Positions 46,376 to 58,100 of a stretch of DNA of 64,000 nucleotides are shown piece after piece. The DNA comes from Hevea brasiliensis. Taxonomy: Eukaryota; Streptophyta; Magnoliopsida; Malpighiales; Euphorbiaceae. Location of the stretch: positions 99,526,190 to 99,590,189 of the forward strand of contig NC_079501.1 of the NCBI RefSeq assembly GCF_030052815.1. The letters run 5' to 3'. The notes beneath the pieces were generated by a model that was not told the DNA's origin, made no database searches, and saw only the letters and a list, made by a program, of their open reading frames with translations. The translations under genes were made by a program, and so were the position numbers. Numbering within the stretch: position 1 is the stretch's first letter; every line of letters begins with the position of its first letter.

Positions 46376-47721
46376 GCATTCCAATAAAATAAATTAACCC
46401 CATTGCCCGTCAAATTTTTTCTCTTTTAGATATTTTTTTTTAGAGGCTACACGTGAATTTTTCATTGATGGCTATTTTAAATCAATTTTTTTTTATTTAT
46501 TTTTTATTTTTTTCAATAAACTCTCAAATCTATATTCATTAGAATATATCTGAGTTTCTCTCTCAGATTTATATTCTTTGGGAATAGATGTCAGGTTCTC
46601 TTTCTAATATTTGGGTTTTATTTCTCTTTATTATTGGAGTTTTGTTTTCTTCTTCCTTAGCGGGAGTTTTTTTTTTTTTTTAATATTTGAATCGACTATT
46701 TGACAATTCTAAATATAGCGTAAATTATTGAGTTTTCTTAGTTGGAGAATCAAGTATGGATAATTTGTTCTTCTGTTGACATTTGGTAATTTAATATAAT
46801 AAATTTTCAGAAGAGCAATATTATAGAAAATTTCTTTGATCGTCCAAAAAAAAAATTACTACTCAAAAAATTATTTTGCTTTATCTAAATCATCTCTGAA
46901 TAGAATATTTTAATTATTTATATTTATATTTTCTTTTATAATAATATTATGTTATACTCGTATTATTATTCTTATTAATATATTATCAAATTTCATCTGA
47001 AAAAAATAACAAGCCTCATGACCCTCGTGATGCTTCAGATAATTTTTTATATTTATTATATTAATATATTAATAAATAAAAAAATTTATACTAATAATTC
47101 ATCTATTATATTTTTTAAATAAAATTATTATTTATTAATAATTATTAACATCATTAGTTAAATTTAATTAAAGTAAAATTTTAATTATTTATTATATTAC
47201 ATATTACTTTTGTGTGTACAGTTTAGTTGAAGAACAATTAATATATTGTTAATATAATATTTATTACTTATGCATTATAATAAATTAAATAAAATATAAT
47301 TTAATAATAAAAAATTAATTAAATATTCCAATTATAAAAAAAGATAATAATAATAATAATACTAATTAATAAAATTAACTTATTAATATAAAAAAGTCAA
47401 AATAATGTTAATTAATTAATTAACTAATTTACATGTTAATTCTTAATTAATGAATATAAAAATCTAAATCTAATAACATAATATTATTTTTTTATAAAAT
47501 ACGTATTTTTATATTTTTACATGTATATAATCATAATCATAATAAATAAAATAAATATAAATTGTAAAGTGAATCTACATATGAAAAAAGTGTAAATGAG
47601 AGGGGGAATTTATAAAGGAATAAAAATATTTTTAATTTTTAAATTATTTATAATATTATAAAATAATTGTAATTAATATTCGTTTCTTTAGAAGGCTTCT
47701 TGATATTATTGATATTATTCA
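45428..47721. other. Very AT-rich intergenic DNA with simple repeats
   Basis: No gene seen. 45428-45520 is the right part of the host repeat interrupted by the CACTA end. 45800-46000 is a purine-rich stretch of AGAGAAAAGAAAATGAG units. 46070-46290 repeats AAATTCATTGGTAA-like words. 46326-46374 is a (TAA)n microsatellite. The remainder is A/T-rich, low-complexity sequence. Confidence 0.6.
46326..46374. repeat. (TAA)n microsatellite
   Basis: About 14 TAA-type triplets with one TGA-type interruption near the left end. Confidence 0.9.
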
Positions 47722-48157
47722 TATTAAATATGGAGAGAGTGCTGGTCAAATTACATTTTAATTCATTTTAATTTGAGCTTATATAAGTTATTAGATTGCT
47801 TTATACATCCAAATAACTAGTCAAGTCAATTTTGTAATTTAACTACTTATATTTACTCTTTCATGTTTATATTTTCCCAATGCGACATTTGTAATCCAAA
47901 CACGACCTCCTCAAGTGCAATCACATAGTTGTCACTTGACAATTAGTTTGTATCTTTAACTCATATGAACCAAATTATACAACCTTATGGGCAGCTGAAA
48001 CTCACAATCCAGTTTGAGCTCTGATACTATATTAAATTTGGGACGAGTATTAGTCAAATTATACTTTAATTCATTTTAATTCGGGCTTATATAAGTTAGA
48101 TTGCTTTTCACATCAAAATTACTAGCAAAATCAATATTGCAATCTCACCACTTATAT
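47722..48157 (-). mobile_element. TRIM-like short LTR element
   Basis: Direct repeats of about 130 bases (47722-47852 and 48030-48157; ATTAAAT..GG, TTTTAATTCATTTTAATT, GCTTATATAAGTTA, ACTAG) enclose ~175 bases without coding sequence. Next to the right repeat, 48018-48029 reads GCTCTGATACTA, the reverse complement of an initiator tRNA-Met primer site with one change. Next to the left repeat, TATTTTCCCAATGCGAC would be a purine tract on the minus strand. Together this fits a terminal-repeat retrotransposon in miniature. The repeats are clearly diverged, so it is old. Confidence 0.65.
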
Positions 48158-48540
48158 AATAATAAAATACTTAAAGAATTAAAGTACATTTAAATTTTAA
48201 AATTATTTAGTCTATTTTAAAATATGAAGATTGAATTATAGTAAAAATTTAAAATTTTATAATCAAAATTCAAAAGTCAAAAATGATAATTTGAAAACTA
48301 AGGAGCAAATTATTTTTTTTAATTAGAAAGACAGAAAGTATGATATTTATGATTTTTATTATTATTTCATATTAAATATTATATATGTTACTAAAATAAA
48401 TCCAACAACTTTTTGAACAATGATCATATTTATGAAAAATATTATAATTTATCATTATCAACACATATATTTTTTAAGGAGTAATTTAGTACAAAATTAT
48501 AGTAGTAATTCTTCATAAACAATTAATTTTGTTGGAGTCT
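48158..48540. repeat. Host repeat, copy B (uninterrupted)
   Basis: Same unit as 100-363 plus 1722-1850, here without the LINE and with a single TTTTTGAACAA word at about 48410-48421. It shows the empty target site. No coding sequence. Confidence 0.65.
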
Positions 48541-49260
48541 AGCTAAGCTAACAAATAGAAAAAGGAGTAGCTCTCAACCTTAACTATAAACACCAACGCG
48601 TGGGTCCACTAGAAATTTAGGAAGAAAATGCTTCTTACCAACTATCGACTGATTATCTTTACTTTCTCATGTATGAACAAAAATAGATTGAGAACAAATA
48701 CAATTCTATTTCAAAAAACGAGTAGCTTTTGAATTTGGTGTCAAGCACCAATGCGTGGGTCCACTAGAAATTTAGGAAGAAAAGACAGACCGAGAACAAA
48801 TACAATTCTATTTCAAAAAAAGAGTAGCTTTTCGACTTGCTGTTAAACACCAACGCATTGGTCCACTAGAAATTTAGGAAGAAAAGACTCCTTACCAACT
48901 ATCAACTGATTACTTTACTTTCTCATGTATGAACAAAAATATATCGAGAACAAATACAATTCTATTTCGAAAAAAGAGTAGCTTTTAAACTTAGTGTTAA
49001 GCACCAACGCGTAGGTCCACTAAAACTTTAGAAAGAAAAGGCTCCTTACCAACTACCACCTGATCATCTTTACTCTCTCATGTATGAACAAAAATAGATT
49101 GAGAATAAATACAAATCTATTTCAAAAAAAAAAAGTAATTTTTGACATCAGCTATAAGCACCAACGTGTGGGTCCACTAGAAATTTAGAAAGAAATAACC
49201 CTTACCAACTATTGATATTTCTTTTTTTTTTTCTATTTCTAAGAATAGACTGAGAACAAA
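48541..49260. repeat. ~155-bp imperfect tandem repeat, about five copies
   Basis: CACCAACGCGTGGGTCCACTAGAAATTTAGGAAG-like words recur near 48590, 48748, 48849, 49002 and 49160, with TCATGTATGAACAAAAATAGA and ACAAATACAATTCTATTTC between them. The spacing is ~150-158, with one short unit (~101). Single diverged units also lie near 1886, 2036 and 2673. No coding sequence. Confidence 0.8.
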
Positions 49261-49379
49261 TATAAATTTATTTCGAAATATTACAAATCTATAAATTATT
49301 GAGAAAAACACAAAGAATAAAAACAAATAAAAAAAAGGGAGAGAGATAATTATTTGTAAAAATGCTCACTAGTCAGGAA

Positions 49380-50142
49380 ACACCAAGTAAGGGAGTTGTT
49401 AATCTATTAATGAGATACACTGAATGAGATACAGCATATGTCCAGAAAATTTTTGGAAGTTTAGCCTAGAATAAAAGGGCTCGTGCAACAGAAAGGACGT
49501 GCTGATGTTTGCGTTCAGCAATAGCGTTTTGCTGTGGCGTCTCAATGTAAGTGGTTTAGTGAAGAATACCTCTAGAAGCATCAAATTTTGGCATGGAATA
49601 CTCTAATCCATTATGAATTCTGATTGTTTTAATTTTGGCAGAAAATTGGGTATCAACAAGTATAACAAAAGATTCAACAAGCTGCTAAACTTCAGATTTA
49701 TTTTCGATGAGAAAAATCCAAGTATATAGTGAAAAATCATCTACAACTGTAAGAAAGTACTTATGACCATGGATACCAGTTACAGAATACGGACCCTAGA
49801 TATCCATATGAATGAGGTCAAAAATAGCTTGAGAATAAGAATGACGAGCTGGAAAGGACAACTTCTTTTGTTTAGCAAAATGAAATATTTCACATACATG
49901 ACCAGAAAAAAAAAAAAAACATTAGAATATAAGCCCTAAATTGAAGCTAATCTTGCTGTGGATGGATGACCAAAATGATAGTGCCAGAGATTGAAGTCTG
50001 CCGAGACTGAAGTAGCTAAAAAAACGTTGACAGAGGACATGACATTAGGAGAAGGCTGTGCGGGATTTATTAGCGCATACAAGCCTCCATGAACTTTGGC
50101 TAAACTAATCTTCCTCGAGGTACTTAGATTTTGTATGGAACA
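49380..50142 (-). pseudogene. Copia GAG-pre-integrase and integrase N-terminal part
   Basis: Reading right to left after a stop at about 50140: a GLYALINP stretch, NLWHYHFGHPS (the H-x-x-x-H of the integrase zinc finger; ~49950), FDLIHMDI (catalytic Asp region; ~49810), KYFLTVVDDFSLYTWIFL (~49740), and RKHQHVLSVARALLF and VYLINRLTTPLL (49390-49520). At least four in-frame stops interrupt it. The pattern is that of copia integrase. The sequence is lost at the truncation near 49380. Confidence 0.82.
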
Positions 50143-51553
50143 TTAGTCATGATGAAAAATGAGTTCACAAGGTAAAGAAGAAGTAAGCTTGCTGACAGAT
50201 ATTAAATTGAATGTGAATTGAGGAATATAGAGAACATTATATAGAACTAAGGAGGAAGAAAAATGAATTGTACCAGAAAAATGTGAAACAAGATGATTGC
50301 CATCTAAAAGTTTAACAGAAATAGGCTTAATTATCTTATAAGTGGTAAAATAAGAAATGGAAAAACAAATATGATCAGTAGCTCCTGTATCCAGAAGCCA
50401 AAGATTAGGAAGAACTGAACAAGAAAAGACAAAAGAATTACCTAGACCAGGATTAAAAGAATTGGAGGAACTGACTTGATTTGCGGAATGAATATCTTTG
50501 TTGAAAGGAGATTGCTGAATAAGAGCCATTAATTGCTGATATTCCTTCAAAGTAAGAACATAAGCTGTAGAATTATTGCTTTCACCAGCCGTAACAATTT
50601 CAACAGGTTTCTCATGTAGATCTACCTCAACATTATTTGTAATAGAATTATTCCTGAATTTGAATCCAGGCAAGAATCCATGCTTTCTATAGCATGTTTC
50701 CTCAGTCTGCCTCAGTTTGCCACAATATGTACACACTTTGTTATTATTCTGGGAACTAAATCTCTTTCTTCCATCACTGAAACCTCTCCCATAAGAAAAA
50801 CTCTAATTACTGCCTTGAGTAACAGATTTGCTAACTAAAATTTTTGAATCAAGAATTATAGGGAATAACTGCCTCTTCTGATGTCCTACCAATGAGAAAA
50901 CCTTATTAATTGATGGTAACAGATCCATGAGCATAATCTGAGATTTTACATGATCATATTGTTCATTTAATCCCTTCAGAAACCTAATGACATAATCATT
51001 TTGTCTATAGGCTTTCACAGTAACAAGAGCACCACAACTACAAGGAGATACACAAGTACAAGAAGGAATAGGCCTAAAATTCTCTAATTCATCCCATAAA
51101 ATCTTCAATTGCATGAAATAATCAATTATAGACAGTTCACCTTGCTTAAAACCATAAATTTCCTCTTGCAAATTTGAAATCCAAAAAAATGTCTCCCTGA
51201 GAGAACCTATCTTTGAGATCCTTCCACACTTCAGCCGCTGAATCAATCCACAAAATACTCTGAGCTATTGTTGTAGACAAAGAATGTGTAATCCAAGAAA
51301 GAACCATAGTGTTACATCTCTCCCAAACTGCAAACATCTGATCTGTACTAATTGGCTTCCTGAGATATCCATCAATGAATCTGACTTTATTCTTGGAGTG
51401 AAGAGCCATAATCATGGTCCTCGACCATGAATGATAATTGGATCCAGCAAGAACTGGAGATACAAGAACAAGTGTTGGATTATCATTTGGATGAAGAAAG
51501 TATGGATTCAAAGGATTCGTCAAATGATCTGGTGTTTGATTTGTAGCTGTCAT
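50143..51553 (-). pseudogene. gag: Copia gag and protease, broken
   Basis: Starts at ATG 51551-51553. The N-terminal part has the copia gag pattern (NPYFLHPNDNPTLVLVSPVL, GSNYHSWSRTMIMAL, FIDG). A frameshift in a run of seven A at about 51182 moves to frame 51246-50803 (LQEEIYGFKQGELSIIDYF, LKILWDELENFRP). A TAG near 50800 interrupts it, after which the same frame gives a zinc knuckle CTYCGKLRQTEETC at about 50697-50736. In that knuckle the His ligand of C-x2-C-x4-H-x4-C is Gln. The protease active site LLDTGATDHIC is at about 50363-50395. The frame ends at 50143. Broken by one shift and one or more stops. Confidence 0.87.
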
Positions 51554-51631
51554 GGTGAAAAATTATTTTGTCGAGAAGCAATCAGAAAACTGAGCAAGAA
51601 AAATGAATAACAGAGACGCAGCAAATAACCA

Positions 51632-51643
51632 GCTCTGATACCA
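51632..51643 (-). promoter_or_regulatory. Copia primer-binding site (initiator tRNA-Met)
   Basis: Plus strand GCTCTGATACCA, that is TGGTATCAGAGC on the minus strand, eight bases from the LTR edge. Confidence 0.88.
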
Positions 51644-51651
51644 TAACAAAA

Positions 51652-51792
51652 TGACAAATACTGAACAATGGAAGCTGAAAATCTGCTTCTTTTTATTGAT
51701 TGGCTCACTATTTATAGAATGTCTTTACATCAAAAATTAGTTATGCTAACTGATTAGTGAGCAACAAACGGGTGTTAGCAACTACTCTAACA
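51652..51792 (-). repeat. Copia 5' LTR, short (~141 bp)
   Basis: On the minus strand it begins TGTTAGAGTAGTTGC and ends ATTTGTCA. A TATAAATAG box (plus strand CTATTTATA, about 51709-51717) lies in its middle. The partner LTR is missing, so the right edge rests on the TG...CA ends alone. Confidence 0.7.
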
Positions 51793-51989
51793 ATTTTTAG
51801 TTAAATATACAACTTTCCTGCTGCTATGCCATTCATCCAGGATTAGCTACTTTGAATTTTTCAACTCTATTGGCTTCAGCTTGCTCCAATAAAGAAAACT
51901 TTGCATTCTTTAAGTGTTTTCATTCTTTGAACTTCAAAAGTCATTTATTGGTCATTCATTGGCAACTCTCCCTTTCTTTGTTGCAAATC

Positions 51990-52393
51990 AACTCTACCTA
52001 ACCATTCTAGTACTATGTTTTTCTAATCTCTTGGAGAACCAATTTTCTGTTCTTCCATTTTTTCACAAATTAAAACATTTTGAACTTTAGGATGCCTACA
52101 ATACAAAGCTCATTGGCAAGGAGTTTTGCAAGGCAGGTGGATTTCCGTAGTTGGAAACTTTGATAATTGCGTCAAGGGATCTAGTGGAGTCGACAGAGAT
52201 TGTAAATTGGGCTTTTCCAAGTTTGAGGTGTCTTCAATTTTCGTATTGTCCTAAGTTGGGGTTTCTGCCTGAGGGTTTACAGAACATTTCTACGATTCAA
52301 GAGTTAGTTGTTACTGAATTGTATGGAGAACTGGATAGGAGATTGAGTGGTGTAGAAAATCACAAGATCAAGCATATTTCAAAATTTTATTGA
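51990..52393 (+). pseudogene. NLR disease-resistance gene, 3' LRR remnant
   Basis: The frame gives LTILVLCFSNLLENQF, LPFFHKLKHFEL, a stop (TAG 52088-52090), DAYNTKLIGKEFCKAGGFP, a second stop (TAG 52148-52150), then an 80-codon open end with FPSLRCLQFSYCPKLGFLPEGL and, near the terminus, NHKIKHIS before TGA at 52391-52393. Spacing of L..L.L..C..L..LP, the GKE.C...GGFP block and the KI.HI ending are those of the last leucine-rich repeats of coiled-coil NLR proteins. The NB-ARC domain is not in the window. Two nonsense codons and a copia element lying 200 bases upstream mark it as a relic. Confidence 0.75.
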
Positions 52394-53448
52394 TACAGGC
52401 ACATTTCCTGATAAGGAAGTCACCAGAAGAGTCAAGATCTATGAATTGATACTTGATTCTCTAATGCCCCATCAACACTTGAAGGTTAAAACAAAAAAAA
52501 AAAATCAATCTTTTATGAAAGGACGATAGAAAATGCTAGAATTGGAATATTTCTTTGTAAATCTTTAAGGAATAAGGATGATGAAATTGCTAGTGATTTT
52601 TTTTGGGTTTTCATATTAAATGATCAATGGTTATAGTGCTTATAATGAATTGTTGCTTTTTTTTTTTTTTGAGAGTTTCTTTAGCATATATTTATTTAGC
52701 ATTTGTCATAGACCATTCATGGCATGCAAATACTGAATCCCTCATATGTACTCAATCTAGTTGATCGAAACCATTTCATTCAACAAGAAACAGATTTAAC
52801 ATCAATATTGAGCAAAGATAAAATGGAAGCGGGGCACTCTTCTATATAGAACAACTCTTCAACGTTAGCCCGCTCCAACTTCGCTAATGCATATGTAGGT
52901 GCATTAATTTCTTCCTATTAACGTTTTTTTTTATTCATATAAATGCTTTTTTCTCTTGTATTATTAAATTTTATTTTAAGATAAGTTTATATTGTTTATT
53001 AAGTTAAGATATAATTATATTAGCTTTGTTTGAAATAAATCATTTAAAAAAATTTAAATGAATTTTCATACCATTATAATTGATTTATATTTCTTTGAAA
53101 ATTAATCTTTTAAAAAGTTATAAAGAACTCGATTCTTTCATTTCAAATAGAGAATTAATAAAAAAAATAATTATATTTAATTAAATTTTTGTAAAATTTT
53201 AAATTCTAAATAGGGAATTAGGAAAACAATTTTATTTAATTTCTTCTTATTTTTTCCAGTTTTAATATTTTTTTAATTTTTTAATTTATTTACATTTTTG
53301 TAAATTTTAAAAATATCTTTGTCATGGCCATGAAGGCCTTGCTGCAGAGAACAAGATATATTTGGTTATTGTGATTGAGATCTGTAGTAACTTTGTTGCT
53401 ACAATGAGTTTTGTTTTTTTCATTTATTTGCCAAAAGACCAAAATCAA
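52394..53448. other. AT-rich intergenic DNA
   Basis: No gene, repeat array or RNA gene recognised. There are several poly-A and poly-T runs. A less AT-rich patch near 53320-53420 precedes the truncated LTR of E4 and has no assignable ORF. Confidence 0.5.
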
Positions 53449-55088
53449 ATTAAGGGCATAATTTGGTTAAGGGCAAAATTTGAGTTTGTGTTCTTCATGA
53501 AAGTTTTAGGTCCATATCTCAACTTTCTACTGATAAAATTTCAGGTCAGTTAGCCCTGCCTAGCCCAAGTTATGGCCAAATGAACAAACACTGTTTATTT
53601 GGTCATTTTTGTACAGGTCAAATTGCCTAAGTCCGGATTTGGTCAATTTGTTCACTAGGTTTTGGTCACTTTTTGGGCATGATTCCTACATGAAAAATGT
53701 GTCATTTTGTGTCTAGTTTTATTCTCAATTGGCCTCACACCAATTGGGCTTGTAAATTTTCAGTTTTGGTCCCTAAAAGGGACCTTGCTCATGCTGCCTG
53801 CATACTGCCCACATCCAATCCGAATCTAAACCTAATTCTAACACTTCCAACACACATCAATTGGTTACAAATGACCATTTTTCATCTCCAACAAAGTCAA
53901 ACACATCATTTAAAAAATTTTCACACTTTTGTCTTCCAAACCCTAGGTGCCAAAACCCTAGCTACACTAGTTATTACATTTAACCAAATCTAAGCATATC
54001 AACATCACCTCCACATTCATACAAGCTTGCCTACACTTTTAATCCAATCAAATTCATGCATTACCATAGCAAACCCTAGCTGACCGAAATCCATGATTAA
54101 TCCTCCAAAGTTGTTTTCATTTCATTTTAAGTTAACTTCTAAGTTTATTCATGCATTTAAACATAATAATTCAACTAGAAATTAAAAGTTTAGCTTACTA
54201 ACCTCACTTTGAATTTTCACCTCTTCAAAACTTCTTCCTTTCTTCTTCTTTTTGTTGTCAAGTTCTCTATCAAAGCTTGAATTCAAGATTTAATGATGAA
54301 AGTTTAAATTTTTATGGTGGGATTTAGGGTTTGATCAAGCTCCAAATGAGCTTCCATGGAGTTTCTAGAGAGAGATGAAGGAGAGTGTGACGACTGTAAG
54401 ATTGGGAAGGAAGATGACAATGTTTTTCTTTTAATTTTTATATATTTATCTTGCTTTTTGACTTAGTCAATTTTCATTTAATTAATTATTCTTTTATTGC
54501 ATCATGCATGATGTCACAGGGGTGAGGTAATAATTCATTTTCTTCTTTTTCTTTTTTATTTTCTTTTTCCTTTATTTTTGTTTAGTTCTTTAATTTAATT
54601 TCCAATTCTGAAATTTTCTTTTCTCTGATTTTATTTAACAGTTAGGTCAGGAGTCAGCTCTTGGGGTCAATTGACCAAATTGCCTCTCACCGGTTTGACC
54701 CAGTTTGCAAATAATTCAATATTTCTTCCGGATCCCTGACCTAATTATTTGACAGGCTTAACAGTTCTTTTTCATGATTTTCTTTTTTTCACTGTGTTCG
54801 CAATAGTCCTAAGGACCGCAGCGTCATATTTTACAGTTCGAAATTTGAGTTTAAATCTACTTCGCAGTCCTTCCCGAGAATGTGAGCCATCGCTGTGACT
54901 CTCGGCTCGTTTAACTTCTTATGTTCTGTTTTTCTTATTTATACTTAACTAATTGGCAATTACTAATTATTTGTGTTCAGGGCTTATCTAGTTGTCTTAA
55001 GTGTAGTTCTAATCCCCTCAGTTGTCCAGACCGACATCGATCACCGGAACAGTAAGATATACCAGGCTATGCAAGTAGAGATGTTACA
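53449..55088 (-). repeat. E4 3' LTR, truncated
   Basis: Matches 61740-63335 with many point differences and a short extra segment near 53465. Homology to the 5' LTR stops at about 53449 (AATTAAGGGCATAATTTGG). No LTR end or target duplication is found to the left. Confidence 0.85.
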
Positions 55089-55107
55089 ATTCTCCCCCCC
55101 TTAAAAT
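55089..55107 (-). promoter_or_regulatory. E4 polypurine tract
   Basis: Plus strand ATTCTCCCCCCCTTAAAAT, that is TTTTAAGGGGGGGAGAAT on the minus strand, next to the 3' LTR. Confidence 0.85.
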
Positions 55108-55135
55108 AAATTTTGCCTCAAAATTTTACCTAGTA

Positions 55136-58100
55136 TCAATCTCTGAACAGCTGTGGGTGCTGTCTCCTCATGTCCTCCTCTCGTTCCCAAGTAGCTTCTT
55201 GGCCCGACTGATGGTTCCACAGCACTTTCACTAACGGTATCTATTTGTTCCGTAGCTGCTTTACCTTATAAGCCAGAATCTCTATGGGTTCTTCTTTATA
55301 TGTGAGGTCTGGATTCACTTCAATTTCTTCTACCGGTAGTACATGAGATGGGTCTGATCGATACCTCCTCAACATGGACACATGGAAGATATTATGTACC
55401 TTCTCCAACTCTGGAGGTAGTGCCAACCGATACGCCAAAGGACCCACTCTTTCCAGAACCTCATATGGCCCATTGAAGCGAGGACTCAGTTTCCCCTTTC
55501 TGCCGAATCTCATAATTTTCTTCCAAGGAGAAACCTTGAGGAATACTTTCTCACCCACTGTATACTCAATATCCCTTCTCTTCAAATCAATATAGGACTT
55601 CTGACGGTCTGATGCAGCCTTGAGTCAATCTCTAATAATCCTGATCTTCTCCTCAGTCTGCTGAACAATTTCTGGCCCAATCATCTTTCTTTCACCTACT
55701 TCATCCCAACACAGGGGAGTTCTACATTTTCTGCCATACAAAGCTTCATATTGAGGCATCCCAATGCTTGATTGGTAGCTGTTGTTGTAAGCAAACTCAA
55801 TTAAAGGCAAGTGTGTATCCCAACTACCCTCAAACTCAATCACACAAGCCCGTAGCATGTCCTCCAAGATCTGAATTACCCTCTCAAACTGGCCATCGGT
55901 CTGTGGGTGGAATGCGGTACTAAAGTTCAATCTAGTTCCTAGAGCTCTCTGAAGACTACCCCAGAATCTAAAAGTGAACCTAGGATCTCTGTCTGATACG
56001 ATGGATACTGGCACTCCATGTAGTCTCACAATCTCATTAATGTACAACTTGGCCAATCTTTCTAAACTGTAGTCCATCCGAACTGGCAGAAAATGAGCAG
56101 ACTTGGTCTGTCTATCAACAATGACCCATACTGCATCATGACTCTTCTGTTTTCCTCGGAAGTCCCATCACAAAATCCATTATTATTCTCTCCCATTTCC
56201 ATTCTGGTACTGATAGTGGATGTAACAACCCAGCGGGTACTTGATGCTCTGCCTTCACTTGTTAACAAGTTAGGCATTTGGAAACAAACTCTGCTACATT
56301 TGTTTTCATACCCATCCACCAGTAATGCTCCTTTAGCCCTCTATACATTTTTGTGCCACCAGGGTGTATGGCAAAAGGAGACTCATGTGCTTCCTTCAAA
56401 ATTATCTGCCTCAAATCAACATCATTAGGAACACACATTCTACCCTGGTGTAGCAGTAGACCATCATCTCTAATTGAGAACTCTGGTTTCTTACCCTGCC
56501 GGACTTCTTCCAACAGCCTCTGATACTTCTGATCATTCTGAGCAGCCATTCGGATCTGATCAATCAACACTGGCTGTACATACTATGCAACTGCTGTCTG
56601 CCCCACATCATTAATCTCTAAGCTGGCATGTAATGATCTCAACTCATGTACCATAGACAAAGGGGTAACCTGTAGACTTGCCATAGTCTTGCGACTTAAG
56701 GCGTCAGCCACCACATTGGCTTTCCCTGGCTGATAGTCTATCAGACAATCATAGTCTTTTGTCAACTCTAACCATCTTCTCTGTCTCAAATTCAACTCTT
56801 TCTGGGTGCCCAAATACTTCAAACTCTTATGATCTGTGTAGATGTAGCATTTCTCCCCATACAAATAGTGTCTCCAGATCTTAAGAGCAAATACTATAGC
56901 TGCAAGCTCTAAGTCATGTGTCGGATAGTTCCTCTCATGCGGTTTTAGCTGGCGTGATGCATAGGCAATGACATTTCGATCTTGCATCAGTACACAACCT
57001 AACCCATTGTGAAAAGCATCGCTGTAAACTATATATTCTTTACCCGGTGTAGGTAAAGTCAGGACTGGAGCCTCAGTCAAACACCTCTTCAATTCATCAA
57101 AACTCTGCTGGCATTTATCCGTCCACTGAAATTTCACATCTTTCCTAAGTAGCTTGGTCAATGGAGATGTCAACATGGAGAATCCCTTCACAAATCTACG
57201 GTAGTATCCAGCTAAACTCAGAAAACTGCGAATCTCCGTGATATTCCTGAGTGGCCTCCAATTAAGGACAGCTTCTATCTTATTTAGATCTACCTTGATG
57301 CCCTCTACCGATACTACATGCCCCAAGAAAGATATTTCTTTCAGCCAAAATTTACACTTTGACAATTTGGCATATAGTTGTTTCTCTTTCAAAGTTTGTA
57401 GTACAATGCGCAGATGTCTATCATGCTCTTTTGCATTCCTCGAATAAACCAATATATCATCTATAAACACAACTACAAACTGGTCGAGGTATGGTCTGAA
57501 GATAGTGTTCATCAGATCCATAAAAGCAGCCGGAGCATTAGTTAACCCGAATGGCATGACCAAGAACTCATAATGGCCATAGCGGGTTCAAAAGGCAGTT
57601 TTAGAAATACTCTGCTCTTGTACTTTCAGCTGATAATAACTTGATCTCAGGTCAATTTTGGAGAACACAGCTACACCCCTCAACTGATCAAACAAGTCAT
57701 CAATGCGGGGTAATGGGTATCTGTTCTTTATTGTCACCTTATTCAACTGCCGATAGTCAATGCATAACCGGAGAGTGCCATCCTTCTTCTTTACAAACAA
57801 CACTGGCGCTCCCCAAGGTTTCACACTAGGGCGGATAAAGCCCTTGTCAAACAGCTCTTACAACTGCACTTTCAATTCTTTTAGTTATGTTGGTGCCATT
57901 CTCTATGGCGTTATGGAGATTGGGTCCACGCCAGGCATAACATCAATCTCAAACTGCACTTCTCTTTCTGGAGGTAATCCTGGCAATTCATCAGGAAATA
58001 CATCCGGAAAGTCACATACCATAGGGATGTCCCTCAATGCTGGACTACCCACTTGGGTGTCTATCACATGTGCCAAGTACGCCTCACACCCCTTCCTAAT

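Larger units (their letters stand above)
49375..51792 (-). mobile_element. Truncated Ty1/copia element
   Basis: Minus-strand copia element with its 5' LTR on the right (51652-51792), a tRNA-iMet primer site (51632-51643), gag, protease, GAG-pre-integrase and the first part of integrase. Homology ends near 49375 within the integrase; RT, RNase H and the 3' LTR are missing from the window, so the element is 3'-truncated. It lies beside the NLR remnant. No target duplication can be tested. Confidence 0.87.

Noticed and set aside
52151..52393. A complete 80-residue protein
   Set aside because: The upstream sequence continues the same LRR homology through two stop codons, so the ATG is an internal Met of a relic.
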